From positions 1 through 12,260 of the forward strand of contig JBHORE010000088.1 in the NCBI GenBank assembly GCA_042408415.1: a DNA stretch of 12,260 nt. The letters run 5' to 3'. The position numbers and the translations under genes are program-made. Below the pieces are notes generated by a model, which did not search any database, was not told the origin of the DNA, and saw nothing but the letters and a program-made list of their open reading frames with translations. The stretch comes from Thermobaculum sp042408415 (GTDB taxonomy: Bacteria > Chloroflexota > Chloroflexia > Thermobaculales > Thermobaculaceae). This document shows, piece by piece, positions 1 through 6,721 of the stretch (position 1 is its first letter; each line of letters begins with the position of its first letter).

Positions 1-109
1 TTATCGTCTCGCCGCTGGCTTCTATAGAGTACCTCATATGGTCCCTCCGTAGATCTAGGGGACAGTTCGAGTATATCACCCTCGCCAGGACGCTACCATA
101 TCTGGCCAT
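1..109 (-). CDS. Partial hypothetical protein, N-terminal end only (runs off left edge)
   Basis: Reading the minus strand from an ATG at 109-107, the frame stays open to the window edge, giving about 36 codons that begin MARYGSVLARVIY. An in-frame stop at 121-119 limits the start to that ATG or the GTG just before it at 112-110. Codon use (AGG, ATA, CTA, mostly G/C third positions) looks like the established genes here. The Shine-Dalgarno site is weak: only a GAGA stretch about seven bases upstream. I do not recognise the product, and no domain can be named from so short a piece. The gene would be divergent from the transporter at 267. Another minus frame is also open to the edge for about 90 bases, so the call rests on the start codon and codon use. 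Confidence 0.38.
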   Translation of the reverse strand, partial: MARYGSVLARVIYSNCPLDLRRDHMRYSIEASGETI

Positions 110-266
110 CACGAATTCTCATAAACTTCAGGGCATGTATAAGGGAAAGCACGACAGCAGCCGTTGCCTCGATCACGAGTCTGGTGCTAACCTGCAATTG
201 TCTACTTTGTATATCTTTTTAGTAATAATTATCTGATCTCTAGTATAGTTGACAAGGAGGCACGGC
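110..266. promoter_or_regulatory. AT-rich divergent intergenic region upstream of the YeiH-type transporter
   Basis: About 157 bases without a convincing gene. The stretch 190-248 is clearly more AT-rich than its surroundings and probably holds the transporter promoter. One possible pair is a -35 TTGTCT at 198-203 with a -10-like TAATAA at 223-228, a 19-base spacer; TAGTAT at 241-246 is an alternative -10. None matches consensus well. A strong Shine-Dalgarno AAGGAGG at 253-259 precedes the ATG at 267. Confidence 0.3.
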
Positions 267-1547
267 ATGTCGACCTTAGCGCGCAAGGGACTTTCCGAGG
301 ACTTGTGGTCCGTGGTCCTGGGGCTTTTCCTGGTGGTGATCGTGTGGCTGGGCTACGTCTTAGGCCGGCCACTGGACTTCCTCCAGCACGCTATACCACA
401 ACCATGGCCGCAGAGCCCGCTGCTATCGAACCTGGCGAGCCACTGGTGGGAGTATCTGCTGCTGTGGGCGGCATTATTATTGCTTACCGGAATAGCTGTC
501 CGCAGCTTAGGGGGGGATCTGGGCCGCTACATCGCGGGCTTCACCCTGCTTTTCTTGCTGGCCCTCATCGTACTGGTGGTGGGCAGCCAGCAAGCTCTCA
601 AGAAGTACGGGCTGGAATACCCTTTCTGGGCGCTCGTAGTCGGGCTGGTGATAGGCAACTTGTTTACCCTACCCAGCTGGTTCAGGGCAGCATCCAGTCG
701 CACGGAGCTGTTCATCAAAACTTCCATAGTCCTGCTTGGTGCCAACCTACCGTTCTCCATCATCACCAGGGCTGGCCCCAGGGGATTCCTAGAGGCCCTG
801 CTGATAGTCGCCGCTGGCTTCTTGATCACCTTCCTGGTGGGATCGCGCTTGGGAGTCGACCCCATATACCTAGCGGTGATAGGGGCAGGGGCCTCGGTAT
901 GTGGGGTTTCCGCAGCCATAGCTGTGGGTAACACCGTGCGAGCCAAATCCCGCCAGGTGGGATACGTGGTATCGCTCGTGGTGCTGTACGGACTGGTGCT
1001 GATATTCGTCTTGCCGCTTTTGGTCAAGCTGTTCGGTCTCTCGCAGACCGTGGGCGGTGCCTGGATCGGCGGCTCGGAACTGGCAGATGCCTCGGGCGCA
1101 GCGGCAGCAGCCATCCTGGGAGATGAGGCTGTAAAAGCCTTCTCCCTGGTCAAGTTGAGCCGCGACGTTCTAATCAGCTTCATCTGCCTGCTGTTCGGGG
1201 CAATAGCAGCAACCCGATGGCAGGCCCCGACCGATGCGGCGGAGGGAGGATCGGCCCTCTCGAGGCTCTGGGCCAGGTTCCCTAAGTTCGTGCTCGCGTT
1301 CATAGCGGCATCTCTGCTATCTACCTGGTGGCAGGGGCACTACGGTCAGGAGTTCGCGAGCGACTTCACAGGTAACCTCAACGCCGCGCGCACCTGGCTG
1401 TTCACCTTGACCTTCCTGGGCATAGGCCTGGGCACGCGCTTCCGTGACATGCAGGAGGTGGGCGGCCCTGCCATCAGGGTGTTCACTGCGACGGTGCTTG
1501 CCAACGTCCTGCTGGGGGGATTGCTAGCCGTTTGGCTATTTGGATGA
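267..1547 (+). CDS. YeiH/UPF0324 family putative sulfate/sulfite exporter, integral membrane protein
   Basis: This polytopic inner-membrane protein matches the YeiH/UPF0324 family (Pfam Cons_hypoth698), proposed to export sulfate or sulfite. Family signatures are visible in the 426-aa product: a FIKTSIVLLGANL stretch near residue 150, the hallmark GASVCGVSAAIA at about 208-219 with its conserved Cys, and LGIGLGTRF near the C-terminus. About eleven or twelve hydrophobic segments can be seen. Many members have about 350 residues; this one carries roughly 70-80 extra N-terminal residues containing one or two more membrane segments. The ATG at 267 is chosen because AAGGAGG lies 7 bases upstream. 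An in-frame TTG at 249 would place that Shine-Dalgarno site inside the gene. No sulfur-metabolism gene is adjacent, so the substrate is family knowledge only. It is monocistronic and ends at a palindromic terminator. Confidence 0.88.
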   Translation: MSTLARKGLSEDLWSVVLGLFLVVIVWLGYVLGRPLDFLQHAIPQPWPQSPLLSNLASHWWEYLLLWAALLLLTGIAVRSLGGDLGRYIAGFTLLFLLALIVLVVGSQQALKKYGLEYPFWALVVGLVIGNLFTLPSWFRAASSRTELFIKTSIVLLGANLPFSIITRAGPRGFLEALLIVAAGFLITFLVGSRLGVDPIYLAVIGAGASVCGVSAAIAVGNTVRAKSRQVGYVVSLVVLYGLVLIFVLPLLVKLFGLSQTVGGAWIGGSELADASGAAAAAILGDEAVKAFSLVKLSRDVLISFICLLFGAIAATRWQAPTDAAEGGSALSRLWARFPKFVLAFIAASLLSTWWQGHYGQEFASDFTGNLNAARTWLFTLTFLGIGLGTRFRDMQEVGGPAIRVFTATVLANVLLGGLLAVWLFG

Positions 1548-1559
1548 TCTTGGGCACAG

Positions 1560-1587
1560 GCAGGGGGTAGGGGCCCCTACCCCCTGC
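1560..1587. terminator. Perfect 28-bp palindrome, probable bidirectional terminator
   Basis: The arms GCAGGGGGTAGGGG (1560-1573) and CCCCTACCCCCTGC (1574-1587) are exact reverse complements with no central spacer. The palindrome lies 12 bases after the transporter stop and 6 bases from the end of the convergent rhamnosidase gene, so it can serve both transcripts. There is no T-run on either side. It is therefore an atypical intrinsic terminator, and transcription stop is inferred from position and stem strength. Confidence 0.7.
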
Positions 1588-1593
1588 ACATAT

Positions 1594-4392
1594 CTAGCTC
1601 CTCTCCCTGGATAGAGCCTGTAGCTCCCTCTCCAGTCTGCCGACCCTTTCGTTGAAAGCTACCACGCTAGCTGCAAGGTCCCGAATGGTACCGATGCGCT
1701 CCAGCCTGCGCGGGGGCATAGAAGCCACTTCGGGAAAGTGACGAGTGAGCACCTCCCAAGCCTCGGCGTCCTCCATGATCTCCTTGAGCGGAGTGTCGAG
1801 AGTCACTGGAGGATACCTGTGGGCCTCGAAAGCATATCTCCAAACGTGCTCGCCACTCCCCACCTCCACCTCTTGACCGGAGCCCGGGAGCACGACCTGC
1901 GCGCTGGTGTTGGGGGGAACCACTACTCGCACCTCGATCTCACCCCCCTCGGTCCTCCAAGAGCACTCGGCCGTGCCATAGGGGGTTACGTGCCTGGCAC
2001 GGGCGTAGGACAAGCCGCCTCCAGGCACCGGCTGTACTCGCAGCTTGCGGTAGCCAGGCTCGGCGGGCGCGAGCCCACCCACCACGCGGTGCAGCCAGTC
2101 CGCCACCGCCCCCAGCGCGTAGTGGTTGAACGAGGTCATCTCCCCGGGGTTGACGGAGCCATCGGGGCGCAGGCTGTCCCATCGCTCCCAGATGGTCGTA
2201 GCCCCCATGGTCACTGGATACAGCCAGGAGGGACACTCGCGGCTCATCAAGAGGCGATAAGCGACGTCATGGTGTCCGGTCGCGCACAGCGCGTCGCAGA
2301 TGAGGGGCGTGCCCACGAAGCCGGTACCTATCTTGTACCCTTCAGCGCGCACCAGCTCGGCCAATCTCTCCCCAGCGTGCTGCCTCTGCTCCTGGGTGGG
2401 TAGCAACGCAAAACCTATCGCCAGTGAGTAAGCTGTCTGAGCATCACTCACCACCCTCCCGTTGGGAGTGACGTACTCACGGTTGAACGCCTCACGCACC
2501 TCACTAGCCAGGCCAAGGTACTCCTCGGCCATGTCCTGCATACCTAGTACCTGGGCAGATAAGCCCACTATCTCCGCAGATCGCGCGAAGTACGCGCTGG
2601 CTACTATGTAAGGATCTGTCCTGGCGGCCGCTGGATTGTCGGGAGGTGCCGCAGGATCCAGCCAGTCACCGAACTGGAACCCTTTGTTCCACAGCCTGGC
2701 GGGGCCAGCAATGGTCTTGATGCAGTCCACCCAAGCACGCATGCTTGGCCATTGGGCCTCCAACACTCCGGCATCGCCATAGCGCTGGTAGAGCACCCAG
2801 GGCACTATTACCGCAGCGTCTCCCCAGGCTGCTGCCGGGATGACTTGGCCCCCGAGCGCATTAGGGACGACGAAGGGCACAGCACCGGACTCGTCCTGAT
2901 CCAGCGCGACATCCCGCAGCCAAGAGGTCAGGAAGCCGGAGGCATCATATATAAAGCACGCAGCAGGTGAGAACACCTGTATATCTCCTGTCCATCCCAG
3001 ACGCTCATCCCGTTGCGGACAATCGGTGGGAATGTGCAGGAAGTTGCCCCGCATGCTCCACACCACGTTCTCGTGCAGCCGCTCCACCAAGGGGTCCGAG
3101 CACCCAAACCACCCTATTCGCTCCATGTCCGAGTGACACACCACCGCCACCAGATCCTCAGCTCTCAGCTCCCCAGGCCACCCCTCCACCTCCACATACC
3201 TAAACCCATGAAAGGTGAACCTGGGCTCCCACTCCTCCTCTCCCTCCCCTCGCAGCACGTACTCGTCCGTGGCACGGGCGGTGCGCAGCGTCCGCGTGCA
3301 CAATTCTCCTCCCTCCAACACCTCCGCATGCCTCAACCTCACCCTCTGCCCTCTGGGACCGTTCACCCTCAGCCTCACCCTCCCCACCAGGTTCTGCCCG
3401 AAGTCCACGATCGTCTTGCCTGAGGACGAGCGCAGGATCTCCCTTGGGGCCACCTCCTGCGTCCTGCGCGCGGGCACCTCCAGGGGCTCCAGCGACTCCG
3501 TGGGCCACCCCAGCTCCCTCGTGCCAGCCCACTCAGAGTCATCGTACTCGGGGGTGGACCACCCAGGCATCTCCAGTCGGGCATCGTACACCTCCCCATC
3601 ATAGATGCCAGACTCCAGGATCGGCCCCCTATGGGCACGCCAGGAACCATCCGTGACCACCACCTGCCTGCTTCCGTCCTCAAGCTCCACCTCCAGCTGT
3701 GCCAGCAGCGCCAACCTCTCCCCATATAGGTTGCGCCTGCCTCCCCCAAAACCCAGCCTGCCTCGGTACCAACCATCTCCCAAGATGGCCCCCAGGCAGT
3801 TTGCACCCTCCTGCACTAGCTCTGTGACGTCGAACGTCTCGTATAGCAGCCTGTGCCTGTAGCTTGTCCAACCGGGAGACAGCACGTGATCCCCCACCCG
3901 CCGCCCGTTGAGCTCCACCTCGTACACCCCAAGCCCCGTCACGTACAGCCTGGCTCGCCTGACCCCGCCGGGCAGCTCGAAGGTCTTGCGCAGGTAGGGA
4001 CAGGGATTGGCCACGGAGGTGTCCTCCTCCCAATCAGGAGTGATGAACGCCCCCTGCCAATCATCCCTGGCGAGCAGCCCCACCTCCAGCCACTGCAGCT
4101 CGCTCCAATCCGACTCCGACCCATCCTCCCCCCACACCCTGACCCTCACCCCAGCCCTCTGCCTGGATCCCAGAGCCTCAAAAGGCCAAGCCACCCACAC
4201 CGACTCCCCGGACTCCACCCTGCCGGTGCTCCCCACCAGCTGGCCATCCCCATCGTACAGCTCCACCTCGTAAGCCGCCTGCCGCCAGTCCCTGAGGTCC
4301 GTCTCTACCCTCCAGGACAACCGGGGTCTACCAGTGCCCAGCCCCAGACCATCGCGACTCCGCTCAACCCTCACCCTGTCTATCCTCAACAC
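1594..4392 (-). CDS. Alpha-L-rhamnosidase, glycoside hydrolase family 78, cytoplasmic
   Basis: It hydrolyses terminal alpha-L-rhamnose from oligosaccharides or glycosides by an inverting mechanism (GH78 family knowledge). The 932-aa order is classic: an N-terminal beta domain (about 1-110, with RPRLSWRVET), the Bac_rhamnosid_N domain (about 145-280), a concanavalin-like domain (about 325-410), the six-hairpin catalytic barrel (about 420-770) and a C-terminal beta domain to about 855. The catalytic signature DCPQRDERLGWTGD spans 457-470, with Glu463 the likely acid. Glu736 in TTIWERWD is the likely base. No signal peptide is seen, so substrates are probably imported. A helical tail of about 75 residues follows (see findings). 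The GTG start at 4392 is chosen because AGGAGGG lies about 10 bases upstream. A longer reading from 4482 starts with an implausible Cys-rich leader and would include the promoter. No sugar transporter or regulator is adjacent. Confidence 0.93.
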   Translation of the reverse strand: MLRIDRVRVERSRDGLGLGTGRPRLSWRVETDLRDWRQAAYEVELYDGDGQLVGSTGRVESGESVWVAWPFEALGSRQRAGVRVRVWGEDGSESDWSELQWLEVGLLARDDWQGAFITPDWEEDTSVANPCPYLRKTFELPGGVRRARLYVTGLGVYEVELNGRRVGDHVLSPGWTSYRHRLLYETFDVTELVQEGANCLGAILGDGWYRGRLGFGGGRRNLYGERLALLAQLEVELEDGSRQVVVTDGSWRAHRGPILESGIYDGEVYDARLEMPGWSTPEYDDSEWAGTRELGWPTESLEPLEVPARRTQEVAPREILRSSSGKTIVDFGQNLVGRVRLRVNGPRGQRVRLRHAEVLEGGELCTRTLRTARATDEYVLRGEGEEEWEPRFTFHGFRYVEVEGWPGELRAEDLVAVVCHSDMERIGWFGCSDPLVERLHENVVWSMRGNFLHIPTDCPQRDERLGWTGDIQVFSPAACFIYDASGFLTSWLRDVALDQDESGAVPFVVPNALGGQVIPAAAWGDAAVIVPWVLYQRYGDAGVLEAQWPSMRAWVDCIKTIAGPARLWNKGFQFGDWLDPAAPPDNPAAARTDPYIVASAYFARSAEIVGLSAQVLGMQDMAEEYLGLASEVREAFNREYVTPNGRVVSDAQTAYSLAIGFALLPTQEQRQHAGERLAELVRAEGYKIGTGFVGTPLICDALCATGHHDVAYRLLMSRECPSWLYPVTMGATTIWERWDSLRPDGSVNPGEMTSFNHYALGAVADWLHRVVGGLAPAEPGYRKLRVQPVPGGGLSYARARHVTPYGTAECSWRTEGGEIEVRVVVPPNTSAQVVLPGSGQEVEVGSGEHVWRYAFEAHRYPPVTLDTPLKEIMEDAEAWEVLTRHFPEVASMPPRRLERIGTIRDLAASVVAFNERVGRLERELQALSRERS

Positions 4393-4431
4393 TTTGCGCG
4401 CTCCCTCCTGTGTGCGTTCATGTCTGATTTT

Positions 4432-4470
4432 GACCATCATTGTAAACCAATACAACAAATAAATACAACT
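4432..4470 (-). promoter_or_regulatory. Rhamnosidase promoter with overlapping inverted repeat (possible operator)
   Basis: Read on the minus strand, TTGTAT (4468-4463) and TACAAT (4444-4439) are spaced by 18 bases and form a plausible -35/-10 pair. This would start the transcript near 4432, about 40 bases before the GTG. The inverted repeat TTGTA-N6-TACAA at 4440-4455 lies directly over the -10. TACAAC recurs at 4451-4456 and 4464-4469. The arrangement fits a repressor operator, but the binding protein is unknown. Confidence 0.45.
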
Positions 4471-4490
4471 ACACGCACACAAATAACTAG

Positions 4491-4880
4491 CTACCTAGCT
4501 GGGCGTCTGTACAGATACTTCTGCACGGTCTCGAGCAGCAGGGATCTGGGCACGGGCTTCTGCAGGTAGCCCTCGCAGCCCGCCTGCATGGCACGGCTCA
4601 TATCCTCTACTCCCAACCGCGAGGCCGTGAGGGCCACCACCGGGATATTGCGTGTGGTGGGATCTGCCTTGATCAGACGAGTGACCTCGTAGCCATCCAT
4701 CCTGGGCATCTGCAGGTCCATCAGTACCAGATCCGGCAGGTGCTCTCGACACAGCTGCAAGGCTTCGTGCGGATCGCTCGTCGTGAGCACCTTGCAGGAC
4801 TCCTCTAGCTCCAGCGTGTCCCGCATGAGGCTGAGGGTAACGGGGTTGTCGTCCACGATGAGGATCTTGGGCTTGCTCAT
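4491..4880 (-). CDS. Stand-alone response-regulator receiver protein (CheY/DivK-like)
   Basis: A single-domain phosphoreceiver of 129 aa with no output domain; it probably acts by protein contact after phosphorylation by an unlinked histidine kinase. The receiver fold is complete. The acidic pair is Asp10-Asp11 (ILIVDDN), the phospho-acceptor is Asp55 in LVLMDLQMPRMDG, the switch Thr is Thr85 in VVALTAS, and the invariant Lys is Lys108 in GYLQKP. The AGCEGYLQKP end resembles DivK-type and hybrid-kinase receivers. The ATG at 4880 is preferred: a GGAG lies about 7 bases upstream and the receiver motif begins straight after. A TTG at 4907 would add nine residues of no family character. It lies between the hydrolase and rhamnosidase genes on the same strand, but has its own likely promoter and no kinase gene nearby. 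Confidence 0.92.
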   Translation of the reverse strand: MSKPKILIVDDNPVTLSLMRDTLELEESCKVLTTSDPHEALQLCREHLPDLVLMDLQMPRMDGYEVTRLIKADPTTRNIPVVALTASRLGVEDMSRAMQAGCEGYLQKPVPRSLLLETVQKYLYRRPAR

Positions 4881-4914
4881 CCGCCAGCTCCCACTAACAC
4901 CCGCCAACTACATT

Positions 4915-4942
4915 ATTATGCACATATCTCGATGCTTGTCAC
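4915..4942 (-). promoter_or_regulatory. Promoter of the receiver gene
   Basis: On the minus strand, GTGACA (4942-4937; 5 of 6 match to TTGACA), a 16-base spacer and CATAAT (4920-4915; 5 of 6 match to TATAAT) lie upstream of the receiver gene. The -35 overlaps the TGA stop of the hydrolase gene (4941-4939). Transcription would start near 4908, leaving a leader of about 28 bases. This suggests the receiver gene is transcribed separately from the upstream operon. Confidence 0.5.
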
Positions 4943-6042
4943 CCCAGGATGTAGATCACCCGGTAGATGTGCCACCACAGCTTGCCGCCCTCCCAGACCA
5001 GGGTGATGGGATTACCTCCCTGTGGCTCCACGTGCCGAAAGATATCCAGCAGCGTCAGGTGCTTCCCTCGGGGCGGGTGCGCTGCCTTCCAGAACTCCAG
5101 GGTCTCCGTCCAGGGGATGATGTTGTCCCGACGATCGTGCATCAGGAACAGCTCGGCCCTCAGGCCGCCCACATAGGTGGAGGGAGAGATCCGTCTCAGG
5201 TAATCCTGCATGGGAAGAGGGAGGGCGGCTATTCTACTGGGCATCCTGGAGGGGTCCCGCTCTAGCAACATGAGCGCGGTAGCCTTACCCTCGGGACTAA
5301 GACCGGGCGGCACCGTGTGCACCTTGCCGTCCAGTAGGAGCTGGATGGCCCGCCTGTCCCCCTCCGAGAGGTAGGACAGCAGCTCGGTCCTGAGCACCTG
5401 CAGCGGCACCGGCGAAGGCTGCCACTCCCGCCACTGGCCGCCCACTTGGATCTCGTGGGTAACGAGCGCCGACAGTAGCGTGCGGGCGTCGTAGTAGGCC
5501 CCAAACAGATCCACTAGCCGCACCTCTTGGGAGATACGCGGGTCAGAGGCCGCTATGGCCGTCATCGAGCCTCCGACGCTGATGCCGAAGAAACCTACCC
5601 TGTCGGGATCCACGTAGGGTCTCTGCCTGAGCCACTTGAAGGCCGCTACCGCTCCCTCCTCCTCGCCCGGACGCACTCGGAAAGCTGACAGGGTGGGCGA
5701 CACCGGTACCATCACCACCACGCCGGCACGCGCCAGCGCCCTCGATAGGCGCACCACGTGGGGGTTCTGATGCTCCGGCCCTATCCCTATGTAGAACACG
5801 AGTGCTCCGAAGCGGCCTTGACCTGCCGGGCGGTAGATCCAGGCATCCCACGATGCTCGTCCAACGGGGAACTTCGTACGCACCACAGTGGGCGGACGGG
5901 TGAAAGCCCGCATGGGGTACACAGGTGAGTTTGGAAACACCTCAAAGGCGATACCGGTAGTTTTGAGTGCCACCCTGCCAGGGTACGACCACAGCAGCAG
6001 CAACAGGATTACCAGTAGGACCAGGAGTATCTTCTTGACCAT
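4939..6042 (-). CDS. Membrane-anchored alpha/beta hydrolase (dienelactone hydrolase/esterase-like)
   Basis: A predicted serine hydrolase held at the outer face of the membrane; substrate unknown. Residues 1-20 (Lys-Lys, then an unbroken Leu/Val/Ile run) form a signal anchor. The rest is an alpha/beta hydrolase core. The nucleophile elbow is GISVGG with Ser155, following the usual VDPDRVGFFG strand. A candidate acid is Asp303 or Asp306 in MHDRRDNIIPW, and the His is His337 in IFRHVEP, so the triad appears complete. The spacing between Ser and Asp leaves room for a helical lid at about 185-285. The ATG at 6042 is preceded by TAGGGG, which overlaps the stop codon of the upstream glycosylase gene; the 9-base gap implies a shared transcript. 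Esterase, peptidase or acyltransferase activity cannot be told apart from the sequence. Confidence 0.82.
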   Translation of the reverse strand: MVKKILLVLLVILLLLLWSYPGRVALKTTGIAFEVFPNSPVYPMRAFTRPPTVVRTKFPVGRASWDAWIYRPAGQGRFGALVFYIGIGPEHQNPHVVRLSRALARAGVVVMVPVSPTLSAFRVRPGEEEGAVAAFKWLRQRPYVDPDRVGFFGISVGGSMTAIAASDPRISQEVRLVDLFGAYYDARTLLSALVTHEIQVGGQWREWQPSPVPLQVLRTELLSYLSEGDRRAIQLLLDGKVHTVPPGLSPEGKATALMLLERDPSRMPSRIAALPLPMQDYLRRISPSTYVGGLRAELFLMHDRRDNIIPWTETLEFWKAAHPPRGKHLTLLDIFRHVEPQGGNPITLVWEGGKLWWHIYRVIYILG

Positions 6043-6051
6043 GGGCAGCCC

Positions 6052-6648
6052 CTACAGCCCAAGGGAGGATAGCAGCTCCCCCATCCTCTCCAGGGCCCTC
6101 TCCACCAACGCTCGATGCTCGGGGGCGTTCAGCCACCTACTAACGCCAGAAGGGTGCGGGAGTGGTACCCACCACCTTCCATCTCGGGGGAACAGCTGCC
6201 CTACGGCCTGCGCGAGGGGCATTCTGCCCAGAAAGCGCTCTATCGCCATCGAGCCGACAAGCAGGACGATCACGGGATCGAGCAGCTCGACCTCCCTCTG
6301 GAGGAACGGCGCACACAGCTCGACCTCGCGGGCTGAGGGCCTTCTGTCGCCCTTCCCCGAGGGAGCCTTCCCTGGGTAGCAGCGGGTGAGCGAGGTAAAG
6401 TACACTCGCCTGTCCTGCTCCTCCAGCGGTATGCCGGCCCTAGCTATCCAGCCACGCAGCAGCTTGCCCCCCGGGCCGGAGAAAGGCTTCCTAGCGATCA
6501 TCGAGCGCAACCCTGGGGCCTGCCCTATGACCATCACGCGTGCGCTCATGTGGCCATAGGCCACCGGGCGAGCTTGTGGAAGGAAGCCCTCCATCTCGCA
6601 CCGCCGGCAGGCCAGAACCTCGGCATGCAGCTGCGTCAGCGCATCCAT
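6052..6648 (-). CDS. Uracil-DNA glycosylase superfamily protein, iron-sulfur (family 4-like)
   Basis: A DNA repair enzyme expected to remove uracil, arising from cytosine deamination, from DNA. Four cysteines stand where family 4 enzymes bind a 4Fe-4S cluster: Cys14 and Cys17 (ACRRC), Cys90 (TRC) and Cys112 (ELC). Motif 1 is GQAPG at 42-46, followed by a family 4-like KPFSGPGGKLL stretch. Motif 2 is HPSGVSRWLN at 165-174. That is unlike the usual family 4 HPA/HPS-x-L-x-R pattern and closer to the NPSGLSR of MUG (family 2). Gln43 replaces the Glu of the usual GEAPG. Base specificity may therefore differ. The length of 198 aa is typical. The ATG at 6648 has no Shine-Dalgarno site, and a possible -10 lies only 9 bases upstream, so the message may be leaderless. 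First gene of a pair with the hydrolase. Confidence 0.88.
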   Translation of the reverse strand: MDALTQLHAEVLACRRCEMEGFLPQARPVAYGHMSARVMVIGQAPGLRSMIARKPFSGPGGKLLRGWIARAGIPLEEQDRRVYFTSLTRCYPGKAPSGKGDRRPSAREVELCAPFLQREVELLDPVIVLLVGSMAIERFLGRMPLAQAVGQLFPRDGRWWVPLPHPSGVSRWLNAPEHRALVERALERMGELLSSLGL

Positions 6649-6716
6649 AGTAATATAAGTATATACTTGGTATCGGCACTTGGGATACCTGAGACACTAT
6701 GAGACACTAAAGGAGG
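6649..6716. promoter_or_regulatory. Divergent control region between the UDG and DinB-like genes
   Basis: This short region holds several structured elements. A perfect 12-bp palindrome AAGTATATACTT lies at 6657-6668. An inverted repeat GGTATC-N9-GATACC lies at 6669-6689. A direct repeat of GAGACACTA occurs at 6691-6699 and 6701-6709. A strong AGGAGG follows at 6711-6716. A possible UDG -10, TATACT on the minus strand (6663-6658), lies within the palindrome. No -35 is clear for either gene. Shared regulation of the divergent genes is plausible but unproven. Confidence 0.45.
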
Positions 6717-6721
6717 ACACT

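Noticed and set aside
249..266. TTG start for the YeiH-type transporter
   Set aside because: It would translate the AAGGAGG Shine-Dalgarno site; the ATG at 267 has ideal spacing.
527..1303. 258-aa minus-strand open frame inside the YeiH-type gene
   Set aside because: Ser/Thr/Pro/Ala-rich composition typical of an antisense shadow; the plus-strand gene has clear family motifs.
4393..4482. Longer N-terminus for the rhamnosidase
   Set aside because: The extra residues are Cys-rich and unlike the family, include the -10 and the inverted repeat, and no Shine-Dalgarno site precedes that start.
3853..4569. 238-aa plus-strand open frame antisense to the rhamnosidase
   Set aside because: Pro/His/Leu-rich shadow of the purine-biased coding strand; no family character and it crosses two real genes.
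6691..6709. Start of a CRISPR-like or tandem repeat array (GAGACACTA twice)
   Set aside because: Only two 9-base copies with a single base between them; no further units.
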